This document shows positions 43,734 through 53,780 of a stretch of 64,000 bases of DNA, in pieces. Both the position numbers and the translations under genes were made by a program. Under the pieces are notes generated by a model, which had not been told where the DNA came from, did no database searches, and saw only the letters and a list, made by a program, of their open reading frames with translations. The DNA lies in contig NZ_JACCJZ010000010.1 of the NCBI RefSeq assembly GCF_013425765.1, forward strand, positions 1 to 64,000. The letters are read 5' to 3'. Position 1 is the first letter of the stretch; every line of letters begins with the position of its first letter. Source of the stretch: Luteimonas deserti (GTDB taxonomy: Bacteria > Pseudomonadota > Gammaproteobacteria > Xanthomonadales > Xanthomonadaceae).

Positions 43734-45638
43734 ATGCAGATCGACCAGATCCTGATCCTCCTCATCCTCGCCGGCACGGTGGGCATGTTCCTGTGGGGCC
43801 GCTGGCGCCACGACATGGTGGCGGGCGCTTCGCTGCTGGCCTGTGTCCTCGCGGGTCTGGTCGGTGCCGATCAGGCCTTCGCGGGATTCGGCCATCCCGC
43901 GGTGATCACGGTCGCCTGCGTGCTGGTGCTCAGCCGCGGCCTGCAGACCTCCGGCGCCGTCGACGCGCTCACCCGCGCGGTGCTGCCCGGCAAGGCCGGG
44001 CCGATGCTGTCGATCGCGGCGCTGACCGGGCTTGCCGCGCTGCTCTCGGCCTTCATGAACAATGTCGGCGCACTGGCCCTGTTGATGCCGGTCGCGATCC
44101 AGATCGCGCGCAAGCAGGAGCTCGCGCCCGGGCAGGTGCTGATGCCGCTGGCCTTCGGCTCGATTCTCGGCGGCATGACCACGCTGATCGGCACGCCGCC
44201 CAATCTGATCGTCGCCGGCTTCCGCGCGCAGGCGGGCGGTGCGCCTTTCGCGATGTTCGACTACACCCCGGTCGGCGCCACCGTGGCGGTGGCGGGCGTG
44301 CTGCTGCTGGTTCTCGGCGGCTGGAAGCTGGTGCCCGTACGCCGCGAAGCTGCCGTCGAAGGCTTCGATCCGGGCGCCTACCTCACCGAGCTGCGGGTGC
44401 CCGAGGGCGCGCGCGCGGTGGGCAAGTCCGTGCGCGAGATCGAGGCGATGCTCGACGAGTACGACGCCCAGGTGATCGGCATGGTCCAGGCCGAGTTCCG
44501 CGTGCACGCCCCGAATCCCACGCGCAAGGTGCGTGCCGGTGACGTGCTGGTGGTGGAGGTGGATGCCGACGTGCTCAACGAGGTCTTGTCGCGGCTCGGT
44601 GCCAAGCTCGAAGAGGATGTGCGCGAGGCCGCGGTCGAGGACGACGCCGACGCGCCGGCCCAGGCCGACGATGCCCAGGGCCGCAGACGCGCCAACGCCG
44701 CGCCGGCCACGCCGGCGTCGGACACTGGAGACGGCGAAGGCGAGGACGATGAGCGCGCCGATGCCGCGCGGACGCCCCACGCCGACATCGTGCTGCAGGA
44801 GATCGCGGTGCTGCCCGGCTCCAGTCTGGCCGGCCGCTCGTCCAGCGATCTCGGCCTGCGTACGCGCTACAGCATCAATGTTCTGGCGATCTCGCGCGCG
44901 GGCAACCGTTCGCGCAGCCGGCTGCGCTCGCAGCCGTTCCAGGATGGCGACCTGCTGCTGGTGCAGGGCACCCAGGCGGCGATCTCGGGCTTCGCCTCCG
45001 AGTTCGGCGGCGTGCCGCTGGCCGAACGCGCGCTGCGCATTCCCGACCGTCGCAAGGCGATCATCTCGTCGGCCATTCTGCTCGGCGCGATCGTCGCCAC
45101 GGCCGTGGGCCTCGTGCCGGTGGCGGTGGCGTTCGCGATCGGCGTGATCATGTCGATGGTGTTGCGCACGGTCCCGCCGCGTGAGGTCTACAACGCGATC
45201 GACTGGCCGGTTGTCGTGCTGCTGGCCGCGCTGATCCCGGTGGCCGGCGCCATGGAATCGACCGGCACCGCGGCCCTGATCGCGCGCGTCTTGATCGAGA
45301 CCGTCGGCCAGGGCCAGCCGGTGGTCGGTCTGGCCCTGATTCTCGTGGTGACGATGACCCTGTCCGACCTGATGAACAATGCGGCGACCGCCGCTGTGAT
45401 GTGCCCGATCGCGATCGGCGCTGCGGGCACGCTCGGGGTCAGCGCCGACCCCTACCTGATGGCGGTGGCGGTGGGCGCCTCGTGCGCGTTCCTGACCCCG
45501 ATCGGGCACCAGAACAACACGCTGATCCTGGGCCCCGGCGGCTTCCGCTTCGGCGACTACTGGCGGCTCGGGCTGCCCGTGCAGGCCCTGGTGCTGGTGG
45601 TGTCGCTGCCGATGCTGCTGCTGGTATGGCCGCTGTAG
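43734..45638 (+). CDS. SLC13/DASS-type permease with two TrkA-C domains
   Basis: The 634-residue membrane protein has an N-terminal half of about five helices with F-M-N-N-V-G-A-L-A-L-L-M-P and the S-I-L-G-G-M-T-T-L-I-G-T-P-P-N-L-I signature. Two cytoplasmic RCK_C (TrkA-C) domains follow (about 215-290 and 345-430), split by a 60-residue Asp/Ala/Glu-rich linker. The second half has D-L-M-N-N-A-A-T-A-A-V-M and F-L-T-P-I-G-H-Q-N-N. This is the layout of SLC13-like permeases for sulfate or carboxylates. The long acidic linker between the two domains is unusual. Confidence 0.9.
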   Translation: MQIDQILILLILAGTVGMFLWGRWRHDMVAGASLLACVLAGLVGADQAFAGFGHPAVITVACVLVLSRGLQTSGAVDALTRAVLPGKAGPMLSIAALTGLAALLSAFMNNVGALALLMPVAIQIARKQELAPGQVLMPLAFGSILGGMTTLIGTPPNLIVAGFRAQAGGAPFAMFDYTPVGATVAVAGVLLLVLGGWKLVPVRREAAVEGFDPGAYLTELRVPEGARAVGKSVREIEAMLDEYDAQVIGMVQAEFRVHAPNPTRKVRAGDVLVVEVDADVLNEVLSRLGAKLEEDVREAAVEDDADAPAQADDAQGRRRANAAPATPASDTGDGEGEDDERADAARTPHADIVLQEIAVLPGSSLAGRSSSDLGLRTRYSINVLAISRAGNRSRSRLRSQPFQDGDLLLVQGTQAAISGFASEFGGVPLAERALRIPDRRKAIISSAILLGAIVATAVGLVPVAVAFAIGVIMSMVLRTVPPREVYNAIDWPVVVLLAALIPVAGAMESTGTAALIARVLIETVGQGQPVVGLALILVVTMTLSDLMNNAATAAVMCPIAIGAAGTLGVSADPYLMAVAVGASCAFLTPIGHQNNTLILGPGGFRFGDYWRLGLPVQALVLVVSLPMLLLVWPL

Positions 45639-45681
45639 GTCACGCCGGCACGATCCGGGCCCGCCGGAGCGTCGGCTGCGG

Positions 45682-46131
45682 ATGCCCGCGCTGTCCGCCA
45701 TCCGGTCTGTCCAGTCCACGCCGGCCGATGCCTCGGCGGCCGTCGACCCCTGGTTGGCCGCGCTCGATCACCCGCGCCACGACGCCGGGGAGCGCCGGCG
45801 CGCGCGCGTCCTCGGTGTCGATCCTGCGGTGGGCGAGGGCATCCGATGGAATGCGCGCAGCCGGCGCTCGACAGGGTACTCCGCCACCACCGTCCGCGCG
45901 CCAGGCGCGGCCTCTGCCGGGTGTTCCATCGTGGCGCGCGCGCCCGCGCCATGCCCGTGGACGGCCCGGCGCTCGTAGACCCCACAGGACTGCCGCCGGA
46001 CCGGCGCGCCCGGACCGGGCAGGCAACAGTCTCCCGATCCTCGTTGCTGATCGCGTCCGCCGACCGCGCCGAGGTGGATGCCCGTGTCGCCGCCGTGCGG
46101 GCGCTGCTGCGGCAGTGGATGGCCACGTCCG
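45682..46131 (+). pseudogene. Frameshifted DUF1801 gene upstream of htpG
   Basis: The first frame encodes a DUF1801 N-terminus (W-L-A-A-L-D-H-P-R-H, V-D-P-A-V-G-E-G-I-R-W-N-A and the weaker S-T-G-Y-S-A-T-T). After about 45900-45915 the match moves to the next frame: R-G-L-C-R-V-F-H-R-G-A-R, V-D-P-T-G-L, then D-A-R-V-A-A-V-R-A-L-L-R-Q-W-M, the usual DUF1801 end. At least one frameshift is needed to join them. The second frame has no stop and runs in frame into htpG. DUF1801 proteins have no firm function. The rest of 45639-46217 holds nothing else. Confidence 0.7.
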
Positions 46132-46217
46132 GTCGGGGCGGGGCTGCGGCCGCGCTTGAAAACGGCGGCCGGGCGCCGCATGTCCAGCGCCTGTCCAAGG
46201 CCCTGCTGAAACCGCCA

Positions 46218-48116
46218 ATGACCACGACCGCCGAAACCCGCAAGTTCGAAGCCGAAGTCGCCCAGGTCCTCCACCTGGTGACCCATTCGCTGTACTCGCA
46301 CAAGGAGATCTTCCTGCGCGAGCTGATCTCCAACGCCTCCGACGCCTGCGACAAGTTGCGCTTCGAGTCGATCGCGAGTCCCGACCTGCTGGCCGGCGCC
46401 GGCGACCTGCATATCGACGTGAGCTGGGACAAGGCCGCGCGCACGGTCACCATCCGCGACACCGGCATCGGCATGTCGCGCGAAGACGTGGTCGCCAACA
46501 TCGGCACCATCGCCAGCTCCGGCACACGCCGGTTCCTCGAAGCGATGAGCGGCGAGCAGAAGGCGGACGCGCGCCTGATCGGCCAGTTCGGCGTGGGTTT
46601 CTATTCGGCCTTCGTCGTCGCCGACCGCGTGACCGTGCTGACCCGCCATGCCGGCGCCGCGCCCGAGGCCGGCGTGAAGTGGGAGAGCGACGGTCGCGGC
46701 GAGTACTCGCTGGAGGACGTCACCCTGCCCGAGCGCGGCACCACCGTCGTGCTGCACCTCAAGGCCGACGAGGACGAATTCCTCGACGGCTGGAAGCTGC
46801 GCTCGCTGGTGCGCAAGTACTCCGACCACGTGGCCTTTCCGATCCGCATGCCCAAGGACGCGCCGATGCCGGCCGAAGGCGAGGACGAGAAAACCGACGC
46901 CGCGCCCGAATGGGAGACCGCGAACGATGCGTCGGCGCTGTGGACCAAGTCCAAGTCCGACATCTCCGACCAGGACTATCAGGGGTTCTACAAGTCGCTC
47001 GGCCACGATTTCAACGATGCCGCGGCGTGGACCCACAACCGCGTCGAAGGCAGCCAGAGCTTCACCACGCTGCTGTACCTGCCCTCGCAGCCGCCGTTCG
47101 ACCTGATGATGGGCGGCCGCGACGAGCGCAAGGGCCTCAAGCTCTACATCAAGCGCGTGTTCGTCATGGACGCCGCCGAGGAGCTGCTGCCGAACTATCT
47201 GCGTTTCGTGCGCGGTGTCGTCGATGCCGACGATCTGCCGCTCAACGTCAGCCGCGAGCTCCTGCAGCAGAACCGCCAGCTCGACCGCATCAAGGGCGCG
47301 TGCGTGAAGCGCGTGCTCGACATGATCGAGAAGCTCGCGCGCGACGACGCCGAGACGTTCGCCGCGTTCCACAAGGCCTTCGGCAATACGCTCAAAGAGG
47401 GCATCGTCGAGGACGCGAGCAACCGCGAGCGCATCGCGAAAATCCTGCGCTTCGCCTCGACCAAGGGCGACGGCGCCGCGCAGACCGTGTCGCTGGACGA
47501 CTACGTCGGCCGCATGCCGGTCGGCCAGGACACCATCTGGTACATCACCGCCGACGGCTACAAGGCCGCCGCCGGCAGCCCGCAGCTCGAGGCCTTCCGC
47601 GCGAAGGACATCGAGGTGCTGCTGATGTTCGACCGCATCGACGAGTGGATGCTCGGCAGCCTGCACGAGTACGCCGGCAAGTCGATGAAGAACGTCGCCA
47701 AGGGCGAACTGCCGCTCGACGAGGCGGACAAGGCGAAGCAGGCCGAAGCCGCGACCGCCGCCGCGCCGCTGGTCGAGAAGATCAAGCGTCTGCTCGGTGA
47801 GCGCGTCGGCGATGTACGCGTGTCCGCGCGCCTGACCGATTCGCCGTCGTGTCTGGCCCTGGCCGACTACGAAATGGCCCCGCATCTGGCCCGCCTGCTG
47901 CGCGAGGCCGGCCAGGCCGTGCCCGACAGCAAGCCCACGCTCGAGATCAACCCGCAGCACGCCCTGCTGCAACGCATCGACGGCGAGATCGATGATGCGA
48001 AGGCGACCGACCTGGCCACGCTGCTGCTGGAACAGGCGGAGATCGCCGCAGGCGCCCCGCTGCCGGATCCCGCAGCGTTCGTGCAGCGCATGAACCGGGT
48101 GCTGCTGGGCGCCTGA
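46218..48116 (+). CDS. htpG: Chaperone protein HtpG (bacterial Hsp90)
   Basis: The 632-residue cytosolic ATP-dependent chaperone has N-terminal Bergerat fold motifs: S-N-A-S-D-A-C-D-K, D-T-G-I-G-M, and G-Q-F-G-V-G-F-Y-S-A-F. The middle domain has S-R-E-L-L-Q-Q-N with the catalytic-loop Arg. The C-terminal dimerisation domain ends at L-L-G-A. Length matches the family. The Met at 46218 (M-T-T-T-A-E-T-R-K-F) fits other HtpG starts even though the frame is open upstream through a pseudogene. No AGGAGG is seen directly upstream. Confidence 0.97.
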   Translation: MTTTAETRKFEAEVAQVLHLVTHSLYSHKEIFLRELISNASDACDKLRFESIASPDLLAGAGDLHIDVSWDKAARTVTIRDTGIGMSREDVVANIGTIASSGTRRFLEAMSGEQKADARLIGQFGVGFYSAFVVADRVTVLTRHAGAAPEAGVKWESDGRGEYSLEDVTLPERGTTVVLHLKADEDEFLDGWKLRSLVRKYSDHVAFPIRMPKDAPMPAEGEDEKTDAAPEWETANDASALWTKSKSDISDQDYQGFYKSLGHDFNDAAAWTHNRVEGSQSFTTLLYLPSQPPFDLMMGGRDERKGLKLYIKRVFVMDAAEELLPNYLRFVRGVVDADDLPLNVSRELLQQNRQLDRIKGACVKRVLDMIEKLARDDAETFAAFHKAFGNTLKEGIVEDASNRERIAKILRFASTKGDGAAQTVSLDDYVGRMPVGQDTIWYITADGYKAAAGSPQLEAFRAKDIEVLLMFDRIDEWMLGSLHEYAGKSMKNVAKGELPLDEADKAKQAEAATAAAPLVEKIKRLLGERVGDVRVSARLTDSPSCLALADYEMAPHLARLLREAGQAVPDSKPTLEINPQHALLQRIDGEIDDAKATDLATLLLEQAEIAAGAPLPDPAAFVQRMNRVLLGA

Positions 48117-48156
48117 GCTACGCGGCGCCGCACTGTCCCGGTGTGCCTCCGACATT

Positions 48157-48176
48157 CTGCGTGCGCCGGCACGCAG
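48157..48176. terminator. Hairpin between htpG and the efflux operon
   Basis: CTGCGTGC and GCACGCAG form a perfect 8-bp stem around GCCG in the 160-base convergent gap. No T-run; a shared terminator is inferred from position. Confidence 0.4.
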
Positions 48177-48276
48177 GGTATCCTGGGTCCGCACTGGAAG
48201 GCCGGGCCCGGGATGGTCCACGTGCCCGGCTGCGCGTCAGCGGTGCGAACCGTCCAGCCGCGTCCCGTTCCGGGCC

Positions 48277-49716
48277 TCAGAGCCCGGACACGTGGCCCTC
48301 GAGCATCTCCCGCTCGGGCACGACCTGCGGCCACCCGCCCGACAGTGCCCGATACAGCGACACGGCGCCGGTGACGGTGCGGGTGCGGCTGGCGGCGAAG
48401 GCATCCTCGGCCTGCAGCTGGGTGCGCTCGGCGTCCAGCACTTCGAGCAGGCCCGTCGCGCCCGCGTCGAAGCGCAGCCGCGCCAGTCGCGCGGCCCGCC
48501 CACTGTCACGCGCGGCCCGTTCCAGTTCCACGTCCTCGTCGTGCGCCCGGTTGAACCGGGCCAGTGCGTTCGCCGTGTCTTCCAGCGCGCGCAGCACCGT
48601 CTGCTGGTAGCGGGCCAGTTCCAGCTCGGCGTCCGCATCGGCGGCGAGGATGCGTGCACGTACCCTGCCGACATCGAGGAACGACCAGTCGATACCGAGT
48701 GCGACCAGCCGGGTTTCGCTCCCGCGCGCGAACAGATCACCCAGGTCGCCTGCCTGGCTTCCGATCAGCCCGCCGAGGGTGAACCGCGGGAACAGGTCCG
48801 CGGTGGCCACGCCGACGCGCGCGGTGGCGGCATGCAGCCGGTGTTCGGCGGCCGCGACATCCGGCCGGGCCCGCAGCACGTCCGCCGGGGTGCCGGGATC
48901 GATCGTCCGCGGCACCTCGGGCAGCGCCACCGCCGTCGACAGCGCAGGTAGCAGGGCTTCGGGCATGCGGCCGGTCAGGACCCCGATGCGATGTGCCGCG
49001 ACCCGGATCTCCGCTTCCAGCGCGGGGATCCGCGCCGCCGTCGACGCCGCCTGGGCGGACGCGCGCGCGCTGTCGAAGTCGCTGTCCTGGCCGGCATTGC
49101 GCCGGGCGTCCACCAGCGCCAGCGTGTGCTGCTGGTTGCCGGCGTTCTCGGTCGCCACGCGCAGCCGCTCCTGCAGGCCGCGCAGCTCGAAGTACGCGGT
49201 GGCGACCTCGCCGACGATGACCACCTGCAGGGCGCGCAGGTCGTCGATGCTGGCGCCGAGGTCGGCCTCGCCCGCTTCCACGCCGCGTCGGACGCGACCG
49301 AACAGATCGAGTTCCCAGCTCGCGCCGATCGCCGCTTCATACGTATCGCTGTCGCGGGCGTCGCGCGACAGGCCCGGCGCCTCGTCCGCACTGGCCCGGC
49401 TGCTTGCACCGCGCGCGCTGGCGTCCACGGTCGGCCAGCGGTCCAGCCGCGTGCCGCGCAGCAGGGCACTGGCCCGGTCGACCCGTGCCATCGCGATGCG
49501 CAGGTCGTGATTGGCCGCGAGCGACTCCGCGACCAGCGCGGTGAGGCGGGGATCGCCGAAGCCCTGCCAGAAGGCGACGTCGACGGATGCGGGCGCGGCC
49601 GCCGCAGGTGCGGCGGAAAACGCCGCGGGCACGGCCATCGACGGCCGCACATGCTCCGGGCCCACGGCGCAGGCGGCGAGCAGCGCAGCCGCGAGCACGG
49701 TCACCAGCGGGCGCAT
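48277..49716 (-). CDS. Efflux outer-membrane factor, NodT/OprN family lipoprotein
   Basis: The 479-residue outer-membrane channel has a lipobox (L-A-A-A-L-L-A-A-C-A-V-G-P) and the two OEP repeats. These show S-W-E-L-D-L-F-G-R-V-R-R in the first half and I-D-W-S-F-L-D-V-G-R-V-R in the second, and R-P-D-V-A-A-A-E-H-R-L marks the NodT family. Its ATG shares one base with the stop of the preceding SDR gene. It completes the tripartite RND pump encoded upstream (fusion protein 54020, pump 50595). Confidence 0.92.
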   Translation of the reverse strand: MRPLVTVLAAALLAACAVGPEHVRPSMAVPAAFSAAPAAAAPASVDVAFWQGFGDPRLTALVAESLAANHDLRIAMARVDRASALLRGTRLDRWPTVDASARGASSRASADEAPGLSRDARDSDTYEAAIGASWELDLFGRVRRGVEAGEADLGASIDDLRALQVVIVGEVATAYFELRGLQERLRVATENAGNQQHTLALVDARRNAGQDSDFDSARASAQAASTAARIPALEAEIRVAAHRIGVLTGRMPEALLPALSTAVALPEVPRTIDPGTPADVLRARPDVAAAEHRLHAATARVGVATADLFPRFTLGGLIGSQAGDLGDLFARGSETRLVALGIDWSFLDVGRVRARILAADADAELELARYQQTVLRALEDTANALARFNRAHDEDVELERAARDSGRAARLARLRFDAGATGLLEVLDAERTQLQAEDAFAASRTRTVTGAVSLYRALSGGWPQVVPEREMLEGHVSGL

Positions 49717-50465
49717 CACCACGGCAGCACCTGGTCCATGTAGAAGTAGCCGCCGGTCGGGCCGGCATCGTCGATCAGTGCCAGGCGCACGCTGGTGCGC
49801 GCACCGTCGGCGACTTCGAGCTCGCCGTTCTGCTCGTCGCCGGCCTTGTTCATGTCGGTGCGCACGTAGCCCGGATGGATCGTGTTGACCTTGATGCCGG
49901 CGTCCTCGAGCACGTGGGCCAGATGCACCGTCCACGCGTTCACCGCGCTCTTGGAGACGTTGTAGGCCGGGATGCCCTTGAAGTCGTAGATGAAGGAGTC
50001 CGGGTTGCGGTGCTCGCTGATCGAGCCGAGCAGGCTGGAGACGTTGACGATGCGGCCGGCCGCCGACTTGCGCAGCAGCGGCAGCAGCGCCTGGGTGGTG
50101 GCGATGAGGCCGAAGAGGTTGGTCTCGAACGTCGTCCGCCAGGTCTGGAGCGACTGGCCTGCCGCGCCGAGCTGCGCATCGTCGACCACGATGCCGGCAT
50201 TGTTGATCAGGATGTCGAGGTGGCCGTGGCGTTGTTCGATGGTGCGTGCGGCCTCGGCGATGCTCGCGGCATCGGTGACGTCGAGTGCGATCGCCTCGAC
50301 CGGCAGGCCGTCGGCCTGCAGTTTCAAGGCCGCGGCGACGGCGCGGTCGCGGTCGCGACCGGCCAGCAGGGTATGCACGCCGGTCTCGGCCAGCTGGCGT
50401 ACGGTTTCAAGGCCGATGCCGCGGGTGGCGCCGGTGACGAGGGCGATTCGGGAGCTTGCGTTCAT
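49716..50465 (-). CDS. SDR-family oxidoreductase inside the efflux operon
   Basis: The 249-residue enzyme has T-G-A-T-R-G-I-G, N-N-A-G-I, the catalytic Ser in N-V-S-S-L-L-G-S and Y-N-V-S-K. The strands and spacing are those of classical carbonyl-reductase-type SDRs (H-P-G-Y-V-R-T-D-M). It lies between the RND pump and the outer-membrane factor genes and is coupled to the latter by a 1-base overlap. It might modify the exported compound or a toxic by-product. Substrate unknown. Confidence 0.9.
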   Translation of the reverse strand: MNASSRIALVTGATRGIGLETVRQLAETGVHTLLAGRDRDRAVAAALKLQADGLPVEAIALDVTDAASIAEAARTIEQRHGHLDILINNAGIVVDDAQLGAAGQSLQTWRTTFETNLFGLIATTQALLPLLRKSAAGRIVNVSSLLGSISEHRNPDSFIYDFKGIPAYNVSKSAVNAWTVHLAHVLEDAGIKVNTIHPGYVRTDMNKAGDEQNGELEVADGARTSVRLALIDDAGPTGGYFYMDQVLPW

Positions 50466-50594
50466 GGGTCAGATCTCAATCGGTGGGGAAGGAAGACGCC
50501 TGGGCGATACGCGGTGGGGCAGGTCGCGCGGCCCGGAGTGTGGTGCGCGCGGCGCGGCGTGACGCGCCGATTCCGGACGTCGCAGCCGGGAGCG

Positions 50595-53500
50595 TCATGC
50601 GTGCAGCCCCGGGTCCGGTGCGGCATGTGCGGGCACGGCCTGCTTGTGCGACACCACCGGCGCGTTCGCGAGCTTGCGCAATGCGACGTAGAACACAGGC
50701 GTCAGGAACAGGCCGAACAGGGTCACGCCCAGCATTCCGGCAAAGACGGTGATGCCGGTGATCGAGCGCACTTCGGCGCCCGCACCCGTCGACAGCACCA
50801 GCGGCACGGTGCCGGCGATGAAGGCGACGGAGGTCATGACGATCGGGCGCAGGCGAAGCCGGCTCGCTTCGAGCGCGGCATCGACGATGCTCCGACCCTG
50901 GATCTCCAGCTCGCGGGCGAACTCGACGATCAGGATCGCGTTCTTGCACGCCAGGCCCATCAGCACGACCAGACCCACCTGCACGAACACGTTGTTGTCG
51001 CCGCCCGCCAGCCAGACGCCGAACAGGGCGGACAGCAGCGTCATCGGCACGATCAGAATCACCGCCAGCGGCAGCGACCAGCTCTCGTACAAGGCCGCGA
51101 GCACGAGGAACGCGAGCAGCACCGCGAGGGGAAACACCACCATGGCCGCACCGCTCTGGTTCGACTGCTGGTAGCTGAGGTCGCTCCAGCCGATGCCCAT
51201 GCCGGCCGGCAGCACCTGACCGGCGAGCTCGGTGACCTTGGCCATGGCCTCGCCCGACGACAGCACGCGCGGGTCGGCATCGCCCAGCAGATCGGCGGCG
51301 GGATAGCCGTTGAAGCGAATCACCGGGTCCGGCCCATAGGTCTGGCGCACGTTCACCATCGAACCCACCGGCACCATCTCGCCCGCCGCATTGCGCGTGC
51401 GCAGGTTGGCGATGTCGCCCACCTCGTCGCGGAACTGGCCGTCGGCCTGGGCGATGACCTGCCAGGTGCGGCCGAACATGTTGAAGTCGTTGACGTAGGC
51501 CGAACCGAGATAGGTCTGCAGCGTGTCGAACAGTTCGGTCAGCGGCACGCCCTGGGCCTTGGCCTTGGCCCGGTCCACCTCGGCGTTGAGCTGCGGCACA
51601 TTGGCCTGGTAGCTGCTGATCGGGTAGCCGAGCCCGGGCGTCTGCGCGGCCGCGCCCTGGAACGCCTGCACCGCGGCCTGCAGCTCGCCGTAGCCCAGAC
51701 GCGTGCGGTCCTCGACGAACAGCGACCAGCCCGACCCGTTGCCGAGGCCCTGGATCGGCGGCGGCATGAAGGCGAACGTAAACCCTTCCTGGATCGTCGA
51801 GAACTTCTGGTTGAGCTCGGCGGTGATCTCCTCGGCACTGCGCGCGCGCTCGCTGAAGGGATCGAGGGTGAAGAAGATCACGCCGTTGTTGGGCGTGTTG
51901 GTGAACTGCAGCGGGTTGAGGCCGGGGAACGCGATCTCGCTGGCGACGCCGTCCACTTCACTGGCGAGCGCCGCCATCTTCTTCAGCACCGCATCGGTGC
52001 GCTCGATCGATGCGCCCTCCGGCATCTTCACGCCGGCGATCACGTACAGCTTGTCCTGCACCGGAATGAACCCGGCCGGCACCACCTTGAACATCAGGCC
52101 CGCGCCGACCAGCAGCACCGCGTAGACCAGGAACACCGCGCCGCGGCGACCGAGCACGCGCGACACCCCAGCTTCGTAGCGCTGCGAGCTGCGGTTGAAG
52201 AAGCGGTTGAACGGCCTGAACGCCCAGCCGAACGCCCGGTCGATCAACCGCGAGGCGCGGTCCTTCGGCGCGTCGTGCGAGCGCAGCAGGATCGCCGCGA
52301 GCGCCGGCGACAGGGTCAGCGAGTTGAGGCCGGAGATCGCCGTGGCGATCGCGATGGTGACCGCGAACTGCTTGTAGAACTGGCCGGTCACGCCGGTCAG
52401 GAACGCCATCGGTACGAACACTGCGCACAGCACCAGGGTGATCGCGATGATCGGCCCCGACACTTCGCGCATGGCCCGGTGCGCGGCCTCGAGCGGCGCC
52501 GCGCCCAGTTCGATGTGGCGCTCGACGTTCTCGACCACGACGATCGCATCGTCGACCACAATGCCGATCGCAAGAACAAGACCGAACAGGGTCAGCGTAT
52601 TGATCGAGTAGCCCAGCAGGTACAGCACCGCGAACGTGCCGACGATGGAGACCGGGACCGCGATCAACGGGATGATCGACGCGCGCCAGGTCTGCAGGAA
52701 CAGGATCACCACCAGCACCACCAGCAGCGTCGCTTCCAGTAGGGTGACGACGACCGACTTGATCGAGTCGCGGACGAAGATCGTGGTGTCGTAAATCGAC
52801 TGGATCTCGACCCCGGGCGGCAGCTGCGGGCGCAGCTCGTCCATCTTCGCGACCACGCCGTCGCGGATGTCGAGCGCGTTCGCGCCCGGCGCCTGGAAGA
52901 TACCGATCGCGGCCGCGTTCTTGCCGTCGAGGCGCGCACGCAGCGTGTAGTCGCCGGCGGCGAGTTCGATGCGCGCGACATCGGCCAGGCGCACGAGCTC
53001 ACCGTCGGGGCCGGACTTCAGCACGATGTCGCCGAATTCCTCGACGGTCTCCAGCCGACCTTTGGCGTTGATCGGCAGCAGGAAGTCGCTGCCGTTGGGC
53101 ATCGGTTCGGCGCCGAGCTGGCCGGCGGAGACCTGCACGTTCTGCTCTCGCACCGCGCGCACCACGTCGCTCGCGGTCATGCCGCGCGCGGCGATCCTGT
53201 CGGGATCGAGCCACAACCGCATCGCGTAATCGCCGCCGCCGAACAGCTGCGCATCGCCGACGCCGGTGATCTTGGCCAGCTCGTCCTTGACGTGCAGACG
53301 CATGTAGTTGCGCAGGTACAGCGAGTCGTAGCGGCCGTCGCTCGACGTCAGATGCACGACCATCAGGAACACCGGCGACTGCTTCTGCGTGGTCACGCCC
53401 TGCCGTCGGACGTCCTCGGGCAAGCGCGCCTGCGCCTGGGCGACGCGGTTCTGCACGCGCACCGCTGCCTCGTCGGCATCGGTGCCGGGCTTGAAGGTCA

Positions 53501-53780
53501 CGGTGAGCTGCAGCACGCCGTCGGAGCCGGCGACGGACTTGATGTACATCATGTCCTCGACGCCGTTGATGGCCTCCTCGAGCGGTGTCGCCACGGTTTC
53601 GGCGATCACCTTCGGATTGGCACCGGGATACACGGTGCGCACGACCACCGACGGCGGCACGACCTCGGGGTATTCGCCGATCGGCAGCAGCGGGATGGCG
53701 ATCAGGCCACCGGCGAAGATCAGGATCGACAGCACCGCGGCGAAGATCGGCCGGTCGATGAAGAAGCGGGAGAAGTCCAC
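50595..53780 (-). CDS. RND multidrug efflux pump, HAE1 family (MexF/AcrB-like)
   Basis: The 1,061-residue inner-membrane proton/drug antiporter has 12 helices and two large periplasmic loops. Motifs visible are F-F-I-D-R-P-I-F-A at the N-terminus, the helix-4 proton-relay G-I-V-V-D-D-A-I-V-V-V-E-N-V-E-R (Asp-Asp pair), and N-A-I-L-I-V-E-F-A-R in helix 10. The opening and overall motifs favour the MexF/BpeF branch. Gene order with fusion protein upstream and OprN-type channel downstream supports this. The gap 53781-54019 to the fusion-protein gene has no gene. Confidence 0.94.
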   Translation of the reverse strand: MDFSRFFIDRPIFAAVLSILIFAGGLIAIPLLPIGEYPEVVPPSVVVRTVYPGANPKVIAETVATPLEEAINGVEDMMYIKSVAGSDGVLQLTVTFKPGTDADEAAVRVQNRVAQAQARLPEDVRRQGVTTQKQSPVFLMVVHLTSSDGRYDSLYLRNYMRLHVKDELAKITGVGDAQLFGGGDYAMRLWLDPDRIAARGMTASDVVRAVREQNVQVSAGQLGAEPMPNGSDFLLPINAKGRLETVEEFGDIVLKSGPDGELVRLADVARIELAAGDYTLRARLDGKNAAAIGIFQAPGANALDIRDGVVAKMDELRPQLPPGVEIQSIYDTTIFVRDSIKSVVVTLLEATLLVVLVVILFLQTWRASIIPLIAVPVSIVGTFAVLYLLGYSINTLTLFGLVLAIGIVVDDAIVVVENVERHIELGAAPLEAAHRAMREVSGPIIAITLVLCAVFVPMAFLTGVTGQFYKQFAVTIAIATAISGLNSLTLSPALAAILLRSHDAPKDRASRLIDRAFGWAFRPFNRFFNRSSQRYEAGVSRVLGRRGAVFLVYAVLLVGAGLMFKVVPAGFIPVQDKLYVIAGVKMPEGASIERTDAVLKKMAALASEVDGVASEIAFPGLNPLQFTNTPNNGVIFFTLDPFSERARSAEEITAELNQKFSTIQEGFTFAFMPPPIQGLGNGSGWSLFVEDRTRLGYGELQAAVQAFQGAAAQTPGLGYPISSYQANVPQLNAEVDRAKAKAQGVPLTELFDTLQTYLGSAYVNDFNMFGRTWQVIAQADGQFRDEVGDIANLRTRNAAGEMVPVGSMVNVRQTYGPDPVIRFNGYPAADLLGDADPRVLSSGEAMAKVTELAGQVLPAGMGIGWSDLSYQQSNQSGAAMVVFPLAVLLAFLVLAALYESWSLPLAVILIVPMTLLSALFGVWLAGGDNNVFVQVGLVVLMGLACKNAILIVEFARELEIQGRSIVDAALEASRLRLRPIVMTSVAFIAGTVPLVLSTGAGAEVRSITGITVFAGMLGVTLFGLFLTPVFYVALRKLANAPVVSHKQAVPAHAAPDPGLHA

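Noticed and set aside
49587..52742. 1,051-codon plus-strand open frame opposite the efflux genes
   Set aside because: His/Arg/Gln-rich antisense shadow; the minus strand has the intact RND, SDR and outer-membrane genes.
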